Shown here: in pieces, positions 25,371 through 37,041 of the stretch
Layout: each line of letters opens with the position of its first letter
Position numbering within the stretch: the stretch's first letter is position 1
Source: Brevibacterium permense
Lineage (GTDB): Bacteria > Actinomycetota > Actinomycetes > Actinomycetales > Brevibacteriaceae
Length of the DNA stretch: 64,000 nucleotides
Direction of reading: 5' to 3'
Assembly: GCF_013280495.1 (NCBI RefSeq)
Contig: NZ_JABSSX010000003.1
Location: 248,001-312,000, forward strand
Notes under the pieces: model-generated
Seen by the model: the letters and a program-made list of their open reading frames with translations, nothing else
Told to the model about the DNA's origin: nothing
Databases searched by the model: none
Position numbers and translations under genes: made by a program

Positions 25371-27005
25371 ATGGCGGAACTGACAATTCGCCCGGAAGAG
25401 ATCCGGGACGCTCTCGGGAAGTTCGTTGACTCGTACAACCCCGAGAGCTCGGAAAAGGCCGAGGTCGGCAAGGTCGTCACCGCTGGTGACGGAATTGCCC
25501 ACGTCTCGGGTCTGCCTGGCACCATGGCCAATGAGCTCCTGCGGTTCGAAGACGGAACCCTGGGCCTCGCACAGAACCTCGACGAGCGCGAAATCGGCGT
25601 CGTCATCCTCGGTGAGTTCTCCGGAATCGCCGAAGAGCAGAACGTGTACCGCACCGGCGAGGTCCTCTCCATCCCCGTCGGCGACGGCTACCTCGGCCGC
25701 GTCGTCGATCCGCTGGGTCGTCCCGTGGACGGACTCGGCGACATCGAGACCGTCGGCCGTCGTGAGCTCGAGCTCCAGGCCGCAGGTGTGATGGACCGCC
25801 AGGAGGTGCGCGAGCCCCTTCAGACCGGCTACAAGAGCATCGACGCGATGATCCCGGTCGGCCGTGGACAGCGTCAGCTGGTCATCGGCGACCGCAAGAC
25901 CGGTAAGACCGCTCTGGCGATCGACACGATCATCAACCAGAAGGCCAACTGGGAGACCGGCGACCCGAAGAAGCAGGTCCGCTGTATCTACGTCGCCGTC
26001 GGCCAGAAGGGCTCGACCATCGCGGGTGTCCGCCGCTCGCTCGAAGAGGCCGGTGCTCTCGAATACACGACCATCGTGTCTTCACCCGCTTCCGATCCCG
26101 CCGGCTTCAAGTACCTGGCTCCCTACTCGGGTTCCGCCATCGGTCAGCACTGGATGTACGACGGCAAGCACGTCCTCATCGTGTTCGACGATCTGTCGAA
26201 GCAGGCCGAGGCCTACCGTGCGGTTTCGCTGCTGCTGCGTCGCCCGCCGGGCCGTGAAGCCTACCCGGGTGACGTCTTCTACCTGCACTCGCGTCTCCTC
26301 GAGCGCTGTGCGAAGCTCTCCGACGAGCTCGGCGGCGGTTCGATGACCGGTCTGCCCATCATTGAGACCAAGGCGAACGACGTCGGTGCCTTCATTCCGA
26401 CCAACGTCATCTCGATCACGGACGGTCAGATCTTCCTGCAGTCGGATCTCTTCAACGCCGGTCAGCGCCCCGCTGTCGACGTCGGTGTGTCCGTGTCGCG
26501 AGTCGGTGGTGCCGCTCAGACGAAGGCTCTCAAGGGAGTCTCGGGCACGCTGAAGATCTCGCTGGCTCAGTATCGTTCACTCGAGGCGTTCGCGATGTTC
26601 GCCTCCGACCTCGACGATGCGACGAAGCGCGATCTGGCCCGTGGTGCACGCCTGACCGAGCTGCTCAAGCAGGGTCAGTACACGCCGATGCCGTTCGAGA
26701 AGCAGACTGTGTCGATCTTTGCCGGCACCAACGGCTACCTCGACGAGATCCCGGTCGAAGACGTGCTGCGCTTCGAGTCCGAGCTGCATGACCACATCGA
26801 ACGCAAGACGGGCATCTTCACAACCATCCGTGAGACGCTCAAGCTCGATGACGACACCACTGCAGAGCTGAAGAACGTGCTCGACGAGTTCTCGCGCAAC
26901 TTCGCCAGCTCTGACCACGGCGGATCGAAGGCCGGCAGCGAAGACACAGCCACCGCCTCCTCTGACGAGGTCGAGCAGGAGCAGATCGTTCGGCAGAAGC
27001 GTTGA
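25371..27005 (+). CDS. atpA: F1Fo ATP synthase subunit alpha
   Basis: Non-catalytic nucleotide-binding F1 subunit (544 residues). Beta-barrel N-domain, then the P-loop GDRKTGKT (173-180), [15 protein letters not shown] and the [11 protein letters not shown] segment. The C-terminal tail beyond about 510 is Ser/Asp/Gly-rich and extends past the usual E. coli end, as seen in other actinobacteria, where an alpha C-terminal extension has been linked to suppression of ATP hydrolysis. That role is shown for mycobacteria, not here. GGAAGCAGGG upstream of the ATG. Confidence 0.97.
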   Translation: MAELTIRPEEIRDALGKFVDSYNPESSEKAEVGKVVTAGDGIAHVSGLPGTMANELLRFEDGTLGLAQNLDEREIGVVILGEFSGIAEEQNVYRTGEVLSIPVGDGYLGRVVDPLGRPVDGLGDIETVGRRELELQAAGVMDRQEVREPLQTGYKSIDAMIPVGRGQRQLVIGDRKTGKTALAIDTIINQKANWETGDPKKQVRCIYVAVGQKGSTIAGVRRSLEEAGALEYTTIVSSPASDPAGFKYLAPYSGSAIGQHWMYDGKHVLIVFDDLSKQAEAYRAVSLLLRRPPGREAYPGDVFYLHSRLLERCAKLSDELGGGSMTGLPIIETKANDVGAFIPTNVISITDGQIFLQSDLFNAGQRPAVDVGVSVSRVGGAAQTKALKGVSGTLKISLAQYRSLEAFAMFASDLDDATKRDLARGARLTELLKQGQYTPMPFEKQTVSIFAGTNGYLDEIPVEDVLRFESELHDHIERKTGIFTTIRETLKLDDDTTAELKNVLDEFSRNFASSDHGGSKAGSEDTATASSDEVEQEQIVRQKR

Positions 27006-27036
27006 ACCTGTTCCGTAACGGCGAAAGGAAGAACTG

Positions 27037-29444
<2,408 letters not shown>

Positions 29445-29447
29445 GCC

Positions 29448-29708
29448 ATGGCGGCACTCGAAGTGAATGTCGTGGCTGCTGATCGCGAGGTATGGGTCGG
29501 TGAGGCCAAGCGCGTCATCGCCCGTACCCTCGACGGCGAGATCGGCATCCTGCCGGGCCACGAGCCCGTGCTGGGTGTCATCGCCGACGGCGAAGCACGG
29601 ATTCTCACCCCGGGAGAGGACACCATCAGAGTCAAAGCCGATGGCGGATTCCTCTCGATGGAGAACAACCGTGTGATCATTGCCGCTGATCAGGCCGAAC
29701 TTCTCTGA
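29448..29708 (+). CDS. atpC: F1Fo ATP synthase subunit epsilon, short form
   Basis: Rotor-base subunit of only 86 residues. It contains the N-terminal beta-sandwich (LEVNVVAADREVWVGEAKRV ... GILPGHEPVLGVI ... GFLSMENNRVIIAADQAELL) and ends there; the C-terminal two-helix inhibitory domain (about 45-50 residues in E. coli) is absent. Short epsilons occur in other Micrococcales, so this is probably natural, but it excludes the classical epsilon latch against ATP hydrolysis. It starts three bases after the atpD stop and closes the operon. Confidence 0.94.
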   Translation: MAALEVNVVAADREVWVGEAKRVIARTLDGEIGILPGHEPVLGVIADGEARILTPGEDTIRVKADGGFLSMENNRVIIAADQAELL

Positions 29709-29717
29709 TCCGCAGGT

Positions 29718-29723
29718 TACACT
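29718..29723 (+). promoter_or_regulatory. -10 box for leaderless DUF2550 transcript
   Basis: TACACT ends seven bases before the GTG start codon of the DUF2550 gene, the geometry expected for a transcript beginning at or next to the start codon. No convincing -35 or ribosome site is present. Confidence 0.5.
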
Positions 29724-29730
29724 GGCAACC

Positions 29731-30198
29731 GTGAACCCTTCTGTCCTGCTGATCGTTCTGCTCTCGTTGGTAGGACTTGCGCTTGCTCTGATCGTGGTCG
29801 TCACGATCCGACGCAGGTCGATCTCGAAGCTCTCGGGTGCCTTTGACTGTTCCATCAACGTGGGCGAGGAGTATTCTTCTCGCCCACGTTGGCGTTTGGG
29901 CGTGGCCGTGTTCTCAGTCACTTCCCTGGACTGGTATCCGGTCTTCGCACTGACGCGGCGCGCCGCGTTCCGATTGCCGCGCGCGGATCTCGACATCCTC
30001 GTCCGGCGCAAGCCCACCTCCGGTGAGCAGTACTCGGTCCTTCCCGAAGCGGTCGTCGTCGACTGTTCGTACGGCAAGGCGGACGGTCGTCCGCGTTCCG
30101 TGTCTCTGGCAATGGACACCGAATCCCTGTCCACGATGGCTTCGTGGCTCGAATCATCACCTCCTGGCTTCAATCCGACGATGGGACGTTTCACTTAA
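29731..30198 (+). CDS. DUF2550 family membrane protein
   Basis: Conserved actinobacterial protein of unknown function, 155 residues. One N-terminal membrane helix (about 5-27) is followed by an Arg-rich segment (IRRRSISK) and a soluble domain containing [21 protein letters not shown]. It sits between atpC and murA, as in mycobacteria (Rv1312). The GTG at 29731 is chosen because the conserved N-terminus starts there. Upstream in-frame codons overlap atpC and there is no Shine-Dalgarno, consistent with leaderless initiation. TAATG overlap with murA. Confidence 0.85.
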   Translation: MNPSVLLIVLLSLVGLALALIVVVTIRRRSISKLSGAFDCSINVGEEYSSRPRWRLGVAVFSVTSLDWYPVFALTRRAAFRLPRADLDILVRRKPTSGEQYSVLPEAVVVDCSYGKADGRPRSVSLAMDTESLSTMASWLESSPPGFNPTMGRFT

Positions 30199-31511
30199 TG
30201 GATGTCTTCCGCTTGACCGGGCCCGCACAGTTGGCGGGAACCATCGATGTCAGAGGGGCCAAGAACAGCGTCCTCAAACTCATGGCTGCGAGTTTGCTCG
30301 CCGTGGGACGCACCACCATCACCAACGTCCCGGCCATCCTCGACGTGCGGATCATGGTCGAACTGCTCGTCCGCCTCGGCTGCGAGGTCGACTACGACGC
30401 CGAAGCCGGCGCCGTGAGCATCGACGTCCCCGCCGAAGTCGGCATCCAAGCCGACTACGAACTCGTCCGCGCAATGCGTGCTTCGATCTCCGTCCTCGGC
30501 CCGCTGACCGCACGGATGCGAGCCGCACATGTGGCTCTTCCCGGCGGTGACGCCATCGGATCCCGGGGACTCGACATGCATCAGGCCGGTCTCGAAGCCC
30601 TGGGCGCTGTCGTCCACCTCGACCACGGCTATTTCATCGCCGAGGCTCCGAACGGTCTGCGCGGCACCGAGATCGTCCTCGAATTCCCTTCCGTCGGAGC
30701 CACCGAAAACCTCGTTATGGCGGCGACTCTCGCCCATGGCACCACTACCATCGCCAATGCCGCGCGCGAACCGGAGATCGTCGACATCTGCACGATGCTC
30801 GTCGAGATGGGCGCGCAGATCGAGGGGATCGGCACCTCTGACCTCACCATCACCGGTGTCGAATCGCTGCAGCCGGTCACCCACCGCACCGTCGGTGATC
30901 GCATCGTCGCCGGAACCTTCGCCTTCGGCGCTGCTCTGAGCGCGGGCGATGTGACCGTGCGCGGGGTCGGGCTCGACATCATGCCCAATATCGGGATGAA
31001 GCTTCGGGATTCGGGCGCCACGGTGGAAGATCTTGGTGAGATCATCCTCGGTGACGGTACGCAGGGCAAGGGATTCCGTGTCATCGGCGCCTCGCGTCCT
31101 CATGCCATCCGGGTGGCCACCATGCCGTTCCCGGGCTTCCCGACGGATCTGCAGCCGTTCGTCATCGCATTGAACTCGGTGTCCGACGGAATCGGTCTGC
31201 TGTCTGAGAACCTGTTCGAAGCGCGCTGGCGCTTCGTCCAGGAGATCGCCCGCCTCGGTGCGAAGGTCCGCATCGACGGAAACCATGCGCTCGTCACCGG
31301 CAGCGAGAGTCTATCCGGTGCTGAAGTCGAAGCCTCCGACATCCGCGCGGGAGCGGGCCTGGTGATGGCCGCTCTGCGCGCCGGGGGAGTGACCGAGGTA
31401 TCGGGAATCGATCACATCGAACGCGGCTACGAGAATTTCGTCGATAATCTTCGCGCACTCGGTGTCGGCATCGAACGCGTCGAGAAGCGCGACGTCCTCA
31501 GCTTCGACTAG
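30198..31511 (+). CDS. murA: UDP-N-acetylglucosamine 1-carboxyvinyltransferase
   Basis: First committed step of peptidoglycan synthesis: transfers enolpyruvate from PEP to UDP-GlcNAc (437 residues). Two-domain EPT fold with [15 protein letters not shown] near the N-terminus. The catalytic loop reads [10 protein letters not shown], so residue 118 is Asp where most bacteria have the fosfomycin-alkylated Cys. The same Cys-to-Asp replacement makes mycobacterial and chlamydial MurA intrinsically fosfomycin-insensitive, so resistance is predicted here. The ATG at 30198 overlaps the DUF2550 stop (TAATG). A few extra upstream in-frame codons (from 30144) are not conserved. Confidence 0.96.
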   Translation: MDVFRLTGPAQLAGTIDVRGAKNSVLKLMAASLLAVGRTTITNVPAILDVRIMVELLVRLGCEVDYDAEAGAVSIDVPAEVGIQADYELVRAMRASISVLGPLTARMRAAHVALPGGDAIGSRGLDMHQAGLEALGAVVHLDHGYFIAEAPNGLRGTEIVLEFPSVGATENLVMAATLAHGTTTIANAAREPEIVDICTMLVEMGAQIEGIGTSDLTITGVESLQPVTHRTVGDRIVAGTFAFGAALSAGDVTVRGVGLDIMPNIGMKLRDSGATVEDLGEIILGDGTQGKGFRVIGASRPHAIRVATMPFPGFPTDLQPFVIALNSVSDGIGLLSENLFEARWRFVQEIARLGAKVRIDGNHALVTGSESLSGAEVEASDIRAGAGLVMAALRAGGVTEVSGIDHIERGYENFVDNLRALGVGIERVEKRDVLSFD

Positions 31512-31855
31512 ATCTCTCTCGACGAACTTCGCGGACCCTGGCTGTCAGGAGTTGCCTCGTTCTTGCAAGTCGGCCCTCGGTTCTCTGTCGTCTTCGCGCT
31601 CGTTCAAGCCGGCTCCCGTCTGTCCGAGGTTCGCGCTCTCGTTCAAGCCCGCCCTCCTCTGTCGACAGGTGAACGGCGCGGAATTCGCGCTTCGCCTTGA
31701 ACGGCGACTGCTACCGACCGCCGTTCGAGGGCTTGCGCGGTGGTTCCGCTGTCCTGCATATCGGTCGATCCTCATGACGATGCGGTCTGTGTGGAGGAGT
31801 CGAGCGTTGTCCACAGCCTGACTTCTCATTCTGGTTCTCCAGCGTCTCGTCACCC
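31512..31855. other. gene-free gap after murA
   Basis: 344 bases with no credible gene on either strand. It contains three imperfect copies of a CTCGTTC-x-AAG-type unit (separate entry) and weak inverted GTTCAAG/CTTGAAC matches. With the decayed gene that follows, the interval to nucS looks like an eroded locus. Confidence 0.5.
31556..31672. repeat. three degenerate ~40-bp direct repeats
   Basis: Units starting with CTCGTTC at 31556, 31599 and 31638 share the order CTCGTTC-AAG-C-GSCYYTC-TCTGTC with substitutions and small indels. Spacing is 43 and 39 bases. Origin unknown. Confidence 0.35.
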
Positions 31856-32338
31856 ATGCTTGAAGGCATGTATGGATGTCTGTCGACTGCCGCACTGCTC
31901 GAGGCCGGGTGGGACTGTCATCGGATCAGAGCCGCCGAACGATGCTGTCTGCGACGATTGGAACGAGGGCGATATGTTGTCACCGCAGAATGTTCTGATC
32001 CGGCGCACAGTTTCGCCAGTGCGATAGCGGCGGCTCCCACAACCACACTGCCGATAGAGTCGACGGGCCTGCGCAAACGCGTGGAAGATCTGAGAATCCT
32101 CGTCCGGTCGTACGTCGATCGCCTGCCTCCGGACGCAGTATTCTCTCACCGCAGCGCACTCATCGTTCACGGCCTTCCAATTCCTTACGTCGAGCGAGAC
32201 GACGTCTTCGTTGATCGGCGAGGCTGGAGTGGGTGGCCGGCTAACCCGCGGATTGACCGTGGGCCCGTCCGCCGCTTGACCCTGGGTGATCAGAAGAGGC
32301 GCGTCTCGGGGTCGTCCATTCCGCGGAGGGCATCGTAG
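31856..32338 (+). pseudogene. truncated AbiEi-like/DUF559-type protein remnant
   Basis: Open frame of 160 codons. Residues 5-45 resemble the N-terminal winged-helix of AbiEi-like antitoxin-domain proteins (CLSTAALLEAGWD, RLERGRYVV), and FSHRSALIVHGLPI matches the usual next segment. Family members are commonly near 300 residues with a C-terminal nuclease-like or DUF559 domain. Here the frame stops early and its last 17 codons are merely the antisense of the nucS 3' end. The likeliest reading is a 3'-truncated relic. Expression is not indicated by any good promoter or ribosome site. Confidence 0.5.
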
Positions 32339-32985
32339 TCGAGAACGACGCAACGGATGCCGCGGTCCTCAGCGAGAGTGCGTGCCTGCGGTTTGATCTC
32401 CTGAGCGGCGAAGACTCCGTTGACTGGGCTCAGCAGCGGATCGCGATTCATCAGCTCGAGATAGCGGGTCAGCTGTTCGACACCGTCGATATCGCCGCGG
32501 CGCTTGATCTCCACCGCCACAGACTTCTGTCCGTCGTCACGAGCCAAGATGTCCACCGGGCCGATCGCGGTCATGTATTCTCGGCGCACCAGACTGTAGC
32601 CCTCGCCGAGGGTCTCGATATGCTCAGCAAGCAGTTCCTGCAGATGCGCTTCGACCCCGTCCTTGACCAGCCCCGGATCGACCCCGAACTCATAGGAGTC
32701 GTCAGCGAGGACTTCGGCGATGGAGATGACGAGACGGTCACCGGTCTTCGTCTGCGAAACCTCCCACAGCTCCGTCAGGCCGGCCTCTTCCTGCTCGGCG
32801 TCGGGCTCGATATGCCGAACCGTACACGGGGGAGTCATCCAGTTCAGCGGCTTATAGGAACCACCGTCGGAATGGATGAGCACCGAGCCGTCAGACTTGA
32901 GCATAATGAGGCGGGTGGCCATCGGAAGGTGGGCGGTCAGACGACCGGCATAATCAACGGAGCATTGGGCAATGACTAGACGCAC
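32290..32985 (-). CDS. nucS: mismatch-specific endonuclease NucS/EndoMS
   Basis: Non-canonical mismatch-repair endonuclease (231 residues) that makes double-strand cuts at G-T, G-G and T-T mismatches; it substitutes for MutS/MutL in actinobacteria. The N-terminal dimerisation/DNA-binding domain begins [16 protein letters not shown]. The C-terminal RecB-like nuclease has Asp145 (GPVDILARD), Glu159 and Lys161 (VAVEIKRRG). GTG start, with a -10 box TAGGCT (32993-32998) seven bases upstream and no ribosome site, so probably leaderless. A C-terminal beta-clamp-binding-type tail is short (DDPETRLF). Divergent from the zinc-ribbon gene. Confidence 0.95.
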   Translation of the reverse strand: MRLVIAQCSVDYAGRLTAHLPMATRLIMLKSDGSVLIHSDGGSYKPLNWMTPPCTVRHIEPDAEQEEAGLTELWEVSQTKTGDRLVISIAEVLADDSYEFGVDPGLVKDGVEAHLQELLAEHIETLGEGYSLVRREYMTAIGPVDILARDDGQKSVAVEIKRRGDIDGVEQLTRYLELMNRDPLLSPVNGVFAAQEIKPQARTLAEDRGIRCVVLDYDALRGMDDPETRLF

Positions 32986-32992
32986 GCGCTTC

Positions 32993-32998
32993 AGCCTA
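32993..32998 (-). promoter_or_regulatory. -10 box for leaderless nucS transcript
   Basis: TAGGCT on the minus strand lies exactly seven bases before the nucS GTG. It falls in a 30-base divergent spacer shared with the gene at 33016, so both promoters must overlap the neighbouring gene's 5' region. Confidence 0.5.
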
Positions 32999-33015
32999 CG
33001 TGAGACAATGACTCT

Positions 33016-33312
33016 ATGCCACGATCTTCATCCTCGCGTCGCAAGAACAAATGGCAGCAGGCTCCCCGCGATCTGTCCGACTCTGTGGCAGGCATGAGAA
33101 CAAGCCGTTCATTGCCGGACGGAACCTGGTCCGTGCAGACCGTGAAGGGGAACGAATCCGGCAAGATCTATGTCTGCCCTGGCTGCGGCCGCGATGTCAG
33201 TGCCGCCACGAGCCATATCGTTGCGTGGCGTCAGGATGCTCCCCACGGAATCGAGATCGGGGTCGAAAGCAGGCGGCACTGGCACCAGCACTGCTTCGAC
33301 CGCTTCCGGTGA
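33016..33312 (+). CDS. small zinc-ribbon-like protein divergent from nucS
   Basis: Conserved actinobacterial hypothetical protein (98 residues). A basic N-terminus ([11 protein letters not shown]) is followed by a CPGCGRDV knuckle and a second metal-ligand set in RRHWHQHCF, giving a probable CxxC...H/C zinc site. Homologues I recall often sit next to nucS. Function unknown; a nucleic-acid-binding accessory role is only a guess. The start lies 30 bases from the nucS start with no clear Shine-Dalgarno. Confidence 0.75.
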   Translation: MPRSSSSRRKNKWQQAPRDLSDSVAGMRTSRSLPDGTWSVQTVKGNESGKIYVCPGCGRDVSAATSHIVAWRQDAPHGIEIGVESRRHWHQHCFDRFR

Positions 33313-33398
33313 CGGTTAAGGTGAGATCAGATGATCTCCGGGCTGTCGTAAACTGGGCTGGAGTCGACTGAGACCTCAGTCAGCCAACGTGCCTCACA

Positions 33399-33436
33399 AT
33401 GACGAAGGGACCCGCATCAGCGGGTCCCTTCGTCAT
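33399..33436. terminator. bidirectional terminator, 17-bp perfect stem
   Basis: ATGACGAAGGGACCCGC and GCGGGTCCCTTCGTCAT pair perfectly around an ATCA loop. It sits between the convergent zinc-ribbon gene and the DivIVA-like gene and can serve both. Confidence 0.9.
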
Positions 33437-33498
33437 AGTCGATTCTGCCGGTCTCAGATCAATCGGTCTCGACCCAGCCGGACTCGACTCAATCGGTC

Positions 33499-35127
33499 TC
33501 AGCGCAGCGAGTTGCGCGAGCGCGAAGTCTTCGAGTTGTCCTTCGAGCCGGAGACCTGAGCGTTGATCGAGATAGTGTCCTCGTCGGTGGCGCCGTTGGG
33601 CAGATCCTCGCCAGCCGTGTCCTTCTCATCAGCGGCAGAGTCAGCGTTCGACTCTGAAGCGTTCTTCGAAGCAGGAGTCGACTTCGAGCTTTCGGCCGAC
33701 TCGTCGGATGCCTTCGCCGGGCCATTGCCCTTGGCTCCGGCACTATCGCTCTTCGCTGGCCCGGTCGACTTCGAACCCCCGCCCGAGGCGGACCCGGACT
33801 TCGAGGAGTCGGCATCGGAGTCGTTCGCCGCAGCGTCATCGGTCGACTTCGCGGAGTCCTCGGACCTCGGCGAATCCTCTGAGGAGTCATCGTCGGCCAG
33901 CAGGTCTTCGAGCTCCTGACCGTCGGCGATCTGCTCGGTGGCTTGAGACGCCGATTCGGCCTTCGCCGGATCCACTGAGTCGCCGCCCATGACCCCGGGC
34001 ATAGCGAACAGCGAACGGAGCTGATCGAGCTGAGCAGTGATCGTCTTGCGCTGCTTCGTGAGCAGATCGACCTGCGACTGTGCGGAGGCGACATTGCGCT
34101 TGGCCTCTGCCGCGGATTCCTCGATGGTCGCCTCGGCGGTGGCGCGAGCTTCCGCAATAAGCGTCTGCGCGCGGGACTTTCCGTCGGCGATGATCTCGTC
34201 GGCCTTCTTCACCGCGTCGGTGCGAGTCTGCTCCGCACGCTCGGCAGCTTCTTTGGCCTCGGTGTCGGCCTTCGCCGCACGTGCCTGAGCCTCTTCGACG
34301 AGCTTCTTGTTCTCGACCTGCGCCTCTTCGTAGCGCTTCTTGCGTTCGGTCTCGGCTTCCTTGCGCTTGTTTGCGAGCTCGACGTCGAAGTCGTTTCCGG
34401 CCTTCTTCGAAGCCTCGTCGCGAGCCTTCGCGGACTTGAGCAGCTCGTCGGCCTGTGCCTGAGCAGCCGCCACCGTCTCCTCTGCCTCGGTCTTGGCCTC
34501 GGCACGCAGATCCGCGGCTTCCTTCTCAGCGGTCGCCCGCAGTTCGGAGAGCTCGAGATCAAGGCTCTCGCGAGCCTCCTTTGCGGAAGCGGCATTCGCC
34601 TCCTTGGCCTGCTTGGTCTCGCGTTCGGTGGTTGCGCTGAGCTCGGCTGCGCGCTTCTCCGCGGCTTTGATCGTCTCTTCGGCGCGCAGCTCAGCCGAGG
34701 AAGTGATCGCATCGGCTTCCGAGCGCGCATTGGACAGTGTGTCGTTGCTCTCGGTGTGCATCCGAGCGCGAGCGGATGCCGCCTCGGCGCGGGCCTTGTT
34801 CCGGATCGTCTCAGCATCGGAATTGGCCTGAGCCAGGGTCTCGCGAGCCTGCGACTCGGCGATCTTGAGAAGATGGTCGATGCGGCTTCCGGGAGGCCCT
34901 GCCGCCTCCGCATTGTCGTTGGCAGCCTTCTTCAGCTGTGCCTTGGCCTCGGAGAGCTCACCTGCGATCTGCAGCTTCGCCCGATCTGCATTGATGACCT
35001 GACTGCGTGCATCGGCCAGGGCCTTGCGGACCGACTCGACCTCGGTGCGCAGCTGCTGCAGTCGCGCATCGACTTCACTCTTCTCGTAGCCGCGCATCGC
35101 TGTGCGGAATTCTTCGGTGGGCGTCAC
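33499..35127 (-). CDS. DivIVA-like coiled-coil protein with disordered acidic tail
   Basis: Long cytoskeleton-type protein (542 residues). The N-terminus MTPTEEFRTAMRGYEKSEVDARL resembles the DivIVA lipid-binding/N-terminal helix (RGYxxxEVDxxL). Residues about 25-380 are Ala/Glu/Lys-rich heptad coiled coil with few breaks. From about 390 the sequence becomes a Ser/Asp/Ala-rich low-complexity tail. It is not the canonical Wag31; the architecture is closer to the Scy/FilP class of polar scaffold proteins, though homology is not certain. GTG start with AGGAG nine bases upstream. Monocistronic and divergent from thiolase. Likely role: polar or septal scaffolding, by inference. Confidence 0.75.
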   Translation of the reverse strand: MTPTEEFRTAMRGYEKSEVDARLQQLRTEVESVRKALADARSQVINADRAKLQIAGELSEAKAQLKKAANDNAEAAGPPGSRIDHLLKIAESQARETLAQANSDAETIRNKARAEAASARARMHTESNDTLSNARSEADAITSSAELRAEETIKAAEKRAAELSATTERETKQAKEANAASAKEARESLDLELSELRATAEKEAADLRAEAKTEAEETVAAAQAQADELLKSAKARDEASKKAGNDFDVELANKRKEAETERKKRYEEAQVENKKLVEEAQARAAKADTEAKEAAERAEQTRTDAVKKADEIIADGKSRAQTLIAEARATAEATIEESAAEAKRNVASAQSQVDLLTKQRKTITAQLDQLRSLFAMPGVMGGDSVDPAKAESASQATEQIADGQELEDLLADDDSSEDSPRSEDSAKSTDDAAANDSDADSSKSGSASGGGSKSTGPAKSDSAGAKGNGPAKASDESAESSKSTPASKNASESNADSAADEKDTAGEDLPNGATDEDTISINAQVSGSKDNSKTSRSRNSLR

Positions 35128-35360
35128 TGAAGCGAACTCCTGTCATCTTGGAAAAGGGGTGTTCTTAAGCTGTCCTCGTCCTACTCTAACGGAGACTCCA
35201 TGAGTGTTGGGTGCGAATGCGAGAGCGTGGACGAGGGGTTGATCCACGGCTGCGCGGACCCCGTGATGCAGGCCACATGGGCCTCGACTAGGCTGGTGGA
35301 TGTCGAAATGCATACGTGTTGCGGACCCGAGTGCGCAACGCGGATATCCGAGGAGGAAAT

Positions 35361-36551
35361 ATGGCTGATGCAGTGATCGTCGCCGGAGCGCGCACACCGT
35401 TCGGGCGACTGCAGGGAGAGTTGTCGAAACTCAGTGCCGTCGAGCTCGGCGCGGAAGCCATCGCCGGGGCACTCGATCGTGCCGGCATTCAGGGCTCCGA
35501 CGTCGACTATGTGATCATGGGTCAGGTTCTGCAGGCCGGCAACAGTCAGGGTCCCGGTCGTCAGGCGGCGGTCAAAGCCGGCATCCCAATGTCCGTTCCG
35601 GCCGTGTCGGTCAACAAGCTGTGCCTGTCGGGCATCAACACGATCACCCAGGCAGCCCAGCTGATCCGGGCCGGCGAGTACGACGTCGTCGTGGCGGGCG
35701 GTCAGGAATCGATGAGCCAGGCGCCGCACATGCTCATGAAGTCGCGTTCGGGGTACAAATACGGCGATGTCGTCGCCAAGGACCATATGGACTATGACGG
35801 CCTCTGGGACGCATTCACCGATCAGGCTATGGGCGGACTGACCGAAGAGGCCAATGCCGGTGACCGCGAGTTCCCCCGCGCCGAGCAGGATGAGTTCTCC
35901 GCGCGTTCGCACCAGCGCGCCGCGGCGGCACAGAAGACCGGTGCCTTCGAGAACGAGATCGTGCCAGTGACTATCAGCTCGCGAAAGGGCGATGTCACCA
36001 TCTCCGCAGACGAGGGTGTGCGTCCTGACACGACAGCCGAGTCCCTGTCCAAGCTGCGGCCGTCCTTCCGGAAGGACGGAACGATCACCGCCGGCAACGC
36101 TTCGCAGATCTCCGACGGAGCCTGCGCCGTCGTTGTCATGTCGCGTGAGAAGGCCGAAGAGCTCGGAGCTCCGATCCTCGCCGAGATCCGCTCGCACGCC
36201 TGGACCGCCGGACCGGACTCGACTCTCCAGCACCAGCCGTCACAGGCGATCAAGGTCGCTGCCGAGCGTGAAGGCGTCGCAGCCGATTCCTTCGACCTCT
36301 ATGAGATCAACGAAGCCTTCGCCGCCGTCGGCCTGGCCAGCGCCAAGGACCTCGGCATCGACGAGGACAAGGTCAACGTCAACGGCGGCGCCGTCGCACT
36401 GGGCCACCCGATCGGTGCCTCGGGAGCCCGGGTCGTCCTCACCCTTGCCCTCGAACTCCAGCGCCGAGGCGGCGGCACGGGTATCGCCGCACTCTGCGGA
36501 GGCGGCGGGCAGGGTGACTCGCTCATCGTGACAGTGCCCGCTCAGGCCTGA
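35361..36551 (+). CDS. acetyl-CoA C-acetyltransferase (thiolase)
   Basis: Biosynthetic-type thiolase (396 residues) condensing two acetyl-CoA or cleaving acetoacetyl-CoA. Nucleophile Cys88 in VNKLCLSG, His349 in [14 protein letters not shown] and the second Cys379 in [11 protein letters not shown] complete the triad. The ATG at 35361 has a near-ideal AGGAGG five bases upstream. A few in-frame upstream codons are ignored. Corresponds in position to mycobacterial fadA4, downstream of nucS. A perfect hairpin follows the stop. Confidence 0.95.
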   Translation: MADAVIVAGARTPFGRLQGELSKLSAVELGAEAIAGALDRAGIQGSDVDYVIMGQVLQAGNSQGPGRQAAVKAGIPMSVPAVSVNKLCLSGINTITQAAQLIRAGEYDVVVAGGQESMSQAPHMLMKSRSGYKYGDVVAKDHMDYDGLWDAFTDQAMGGLTEEANAGDREFPRAEQDEFSARSHQRAAAAQKTGAFENEIVPVTISSRKGDVTISADEGVRPDTTAESLSKLRPSFRKDGTITAGNASQISDGACAVVVMSREKAEELGAPILAEIRSHAWTAGPDSTLQHQPSQAIKVAAEREGVAADSFDLYEINEAFAAVGLASAKDLGIDEDKVNVNGGAVALGHPIGASGARVVLTLALELQRRGGGTGIAALCGGGGQGDSLIVTVPAQA

Positions 36552-36585
36552 GCCGAGTCGTTCGGCCGCAAGCCAGACAGATGAA

Positions 36586-36615
36586 CCGGTGGGGAGCCGA
36601 TCGGCTCCCCACCGG
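36586..36615 (+). terminator. hairpin after thiolase
   Basis: CCGGTGGGGAGCC / GGCTCCCCACCGG, 13-bp perfect stem with GATC loop and no T-run, between thiolase and the next gene. Confidence 0.7.
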
Positions 36616-36638
36616 ACCGAACAGAAGGGACCACCATC

Positions 36639-36953
36639 ATGCTCGCAGCTTTCTCAGTCGCTCCCAGTGGGGGAGAAGGGGCCGACGCCTCGGTCCACGA
36701 TGCCGTGGCAGCGGCTGTCGAGATCGTCCGCAATTCCGGTCTGCCGCACCGGACGGACTCGATGTTCACGACCATCGAAGGGGAATGGGACGACGTCTTC
36801 GCGGTCATCAAAGAGGCCACCGAGGCTGTCGGCGAGTTCGGCACTCGAGTGTCCCTGGTGGTCAAGGCCGATATCCGCCCCGGTTACTCCGGCGAGATCG
36901 ACGGCAAACTCGAGCGTCTGGAGAAAGCGATCGACGCTCGCGGCGAAGGCTGA
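36639..36953 (+). CDS. thiamine-binding-type protein (MTH1187/YkoF family)
   Basis: Small ferredoxin-like alpha/beta protein of 104 residues with the MTH1187/DUF77 pattern: beta-strand LAAFSVAPSG, helix AVHDAVAAAVEIVRNSGL, then strand TDSMFTTIEG and helix WDDVFAVIKEATEAV. Family members bind thiamine or related small ligands and are often called thiamine-binding proteins; physiological role is unclear. AGAAGGGACC upstream provides a plausible ribosome site. It follows thiolase but is separated from it by a hairpin. Confidence 0.8.
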   Translation: MLAAFSVAPSGGEGADASVHDAVAAAVEIVRNSGLPHRTDSMFTTIEGEWDDVFAVIKEATEAVGEFGTRVSLVVKADIRPGYSGEIDGKLERLEKAIDARGEG

Positions 36954-37041
36954 GACGAATTCTTCCGAAATTCTCAGTGACGTGAGTCTCATCTGGCGTT
37001 AGTCTTTCTCCATCGGATGCATCGATCGAAGGAGATGGACA

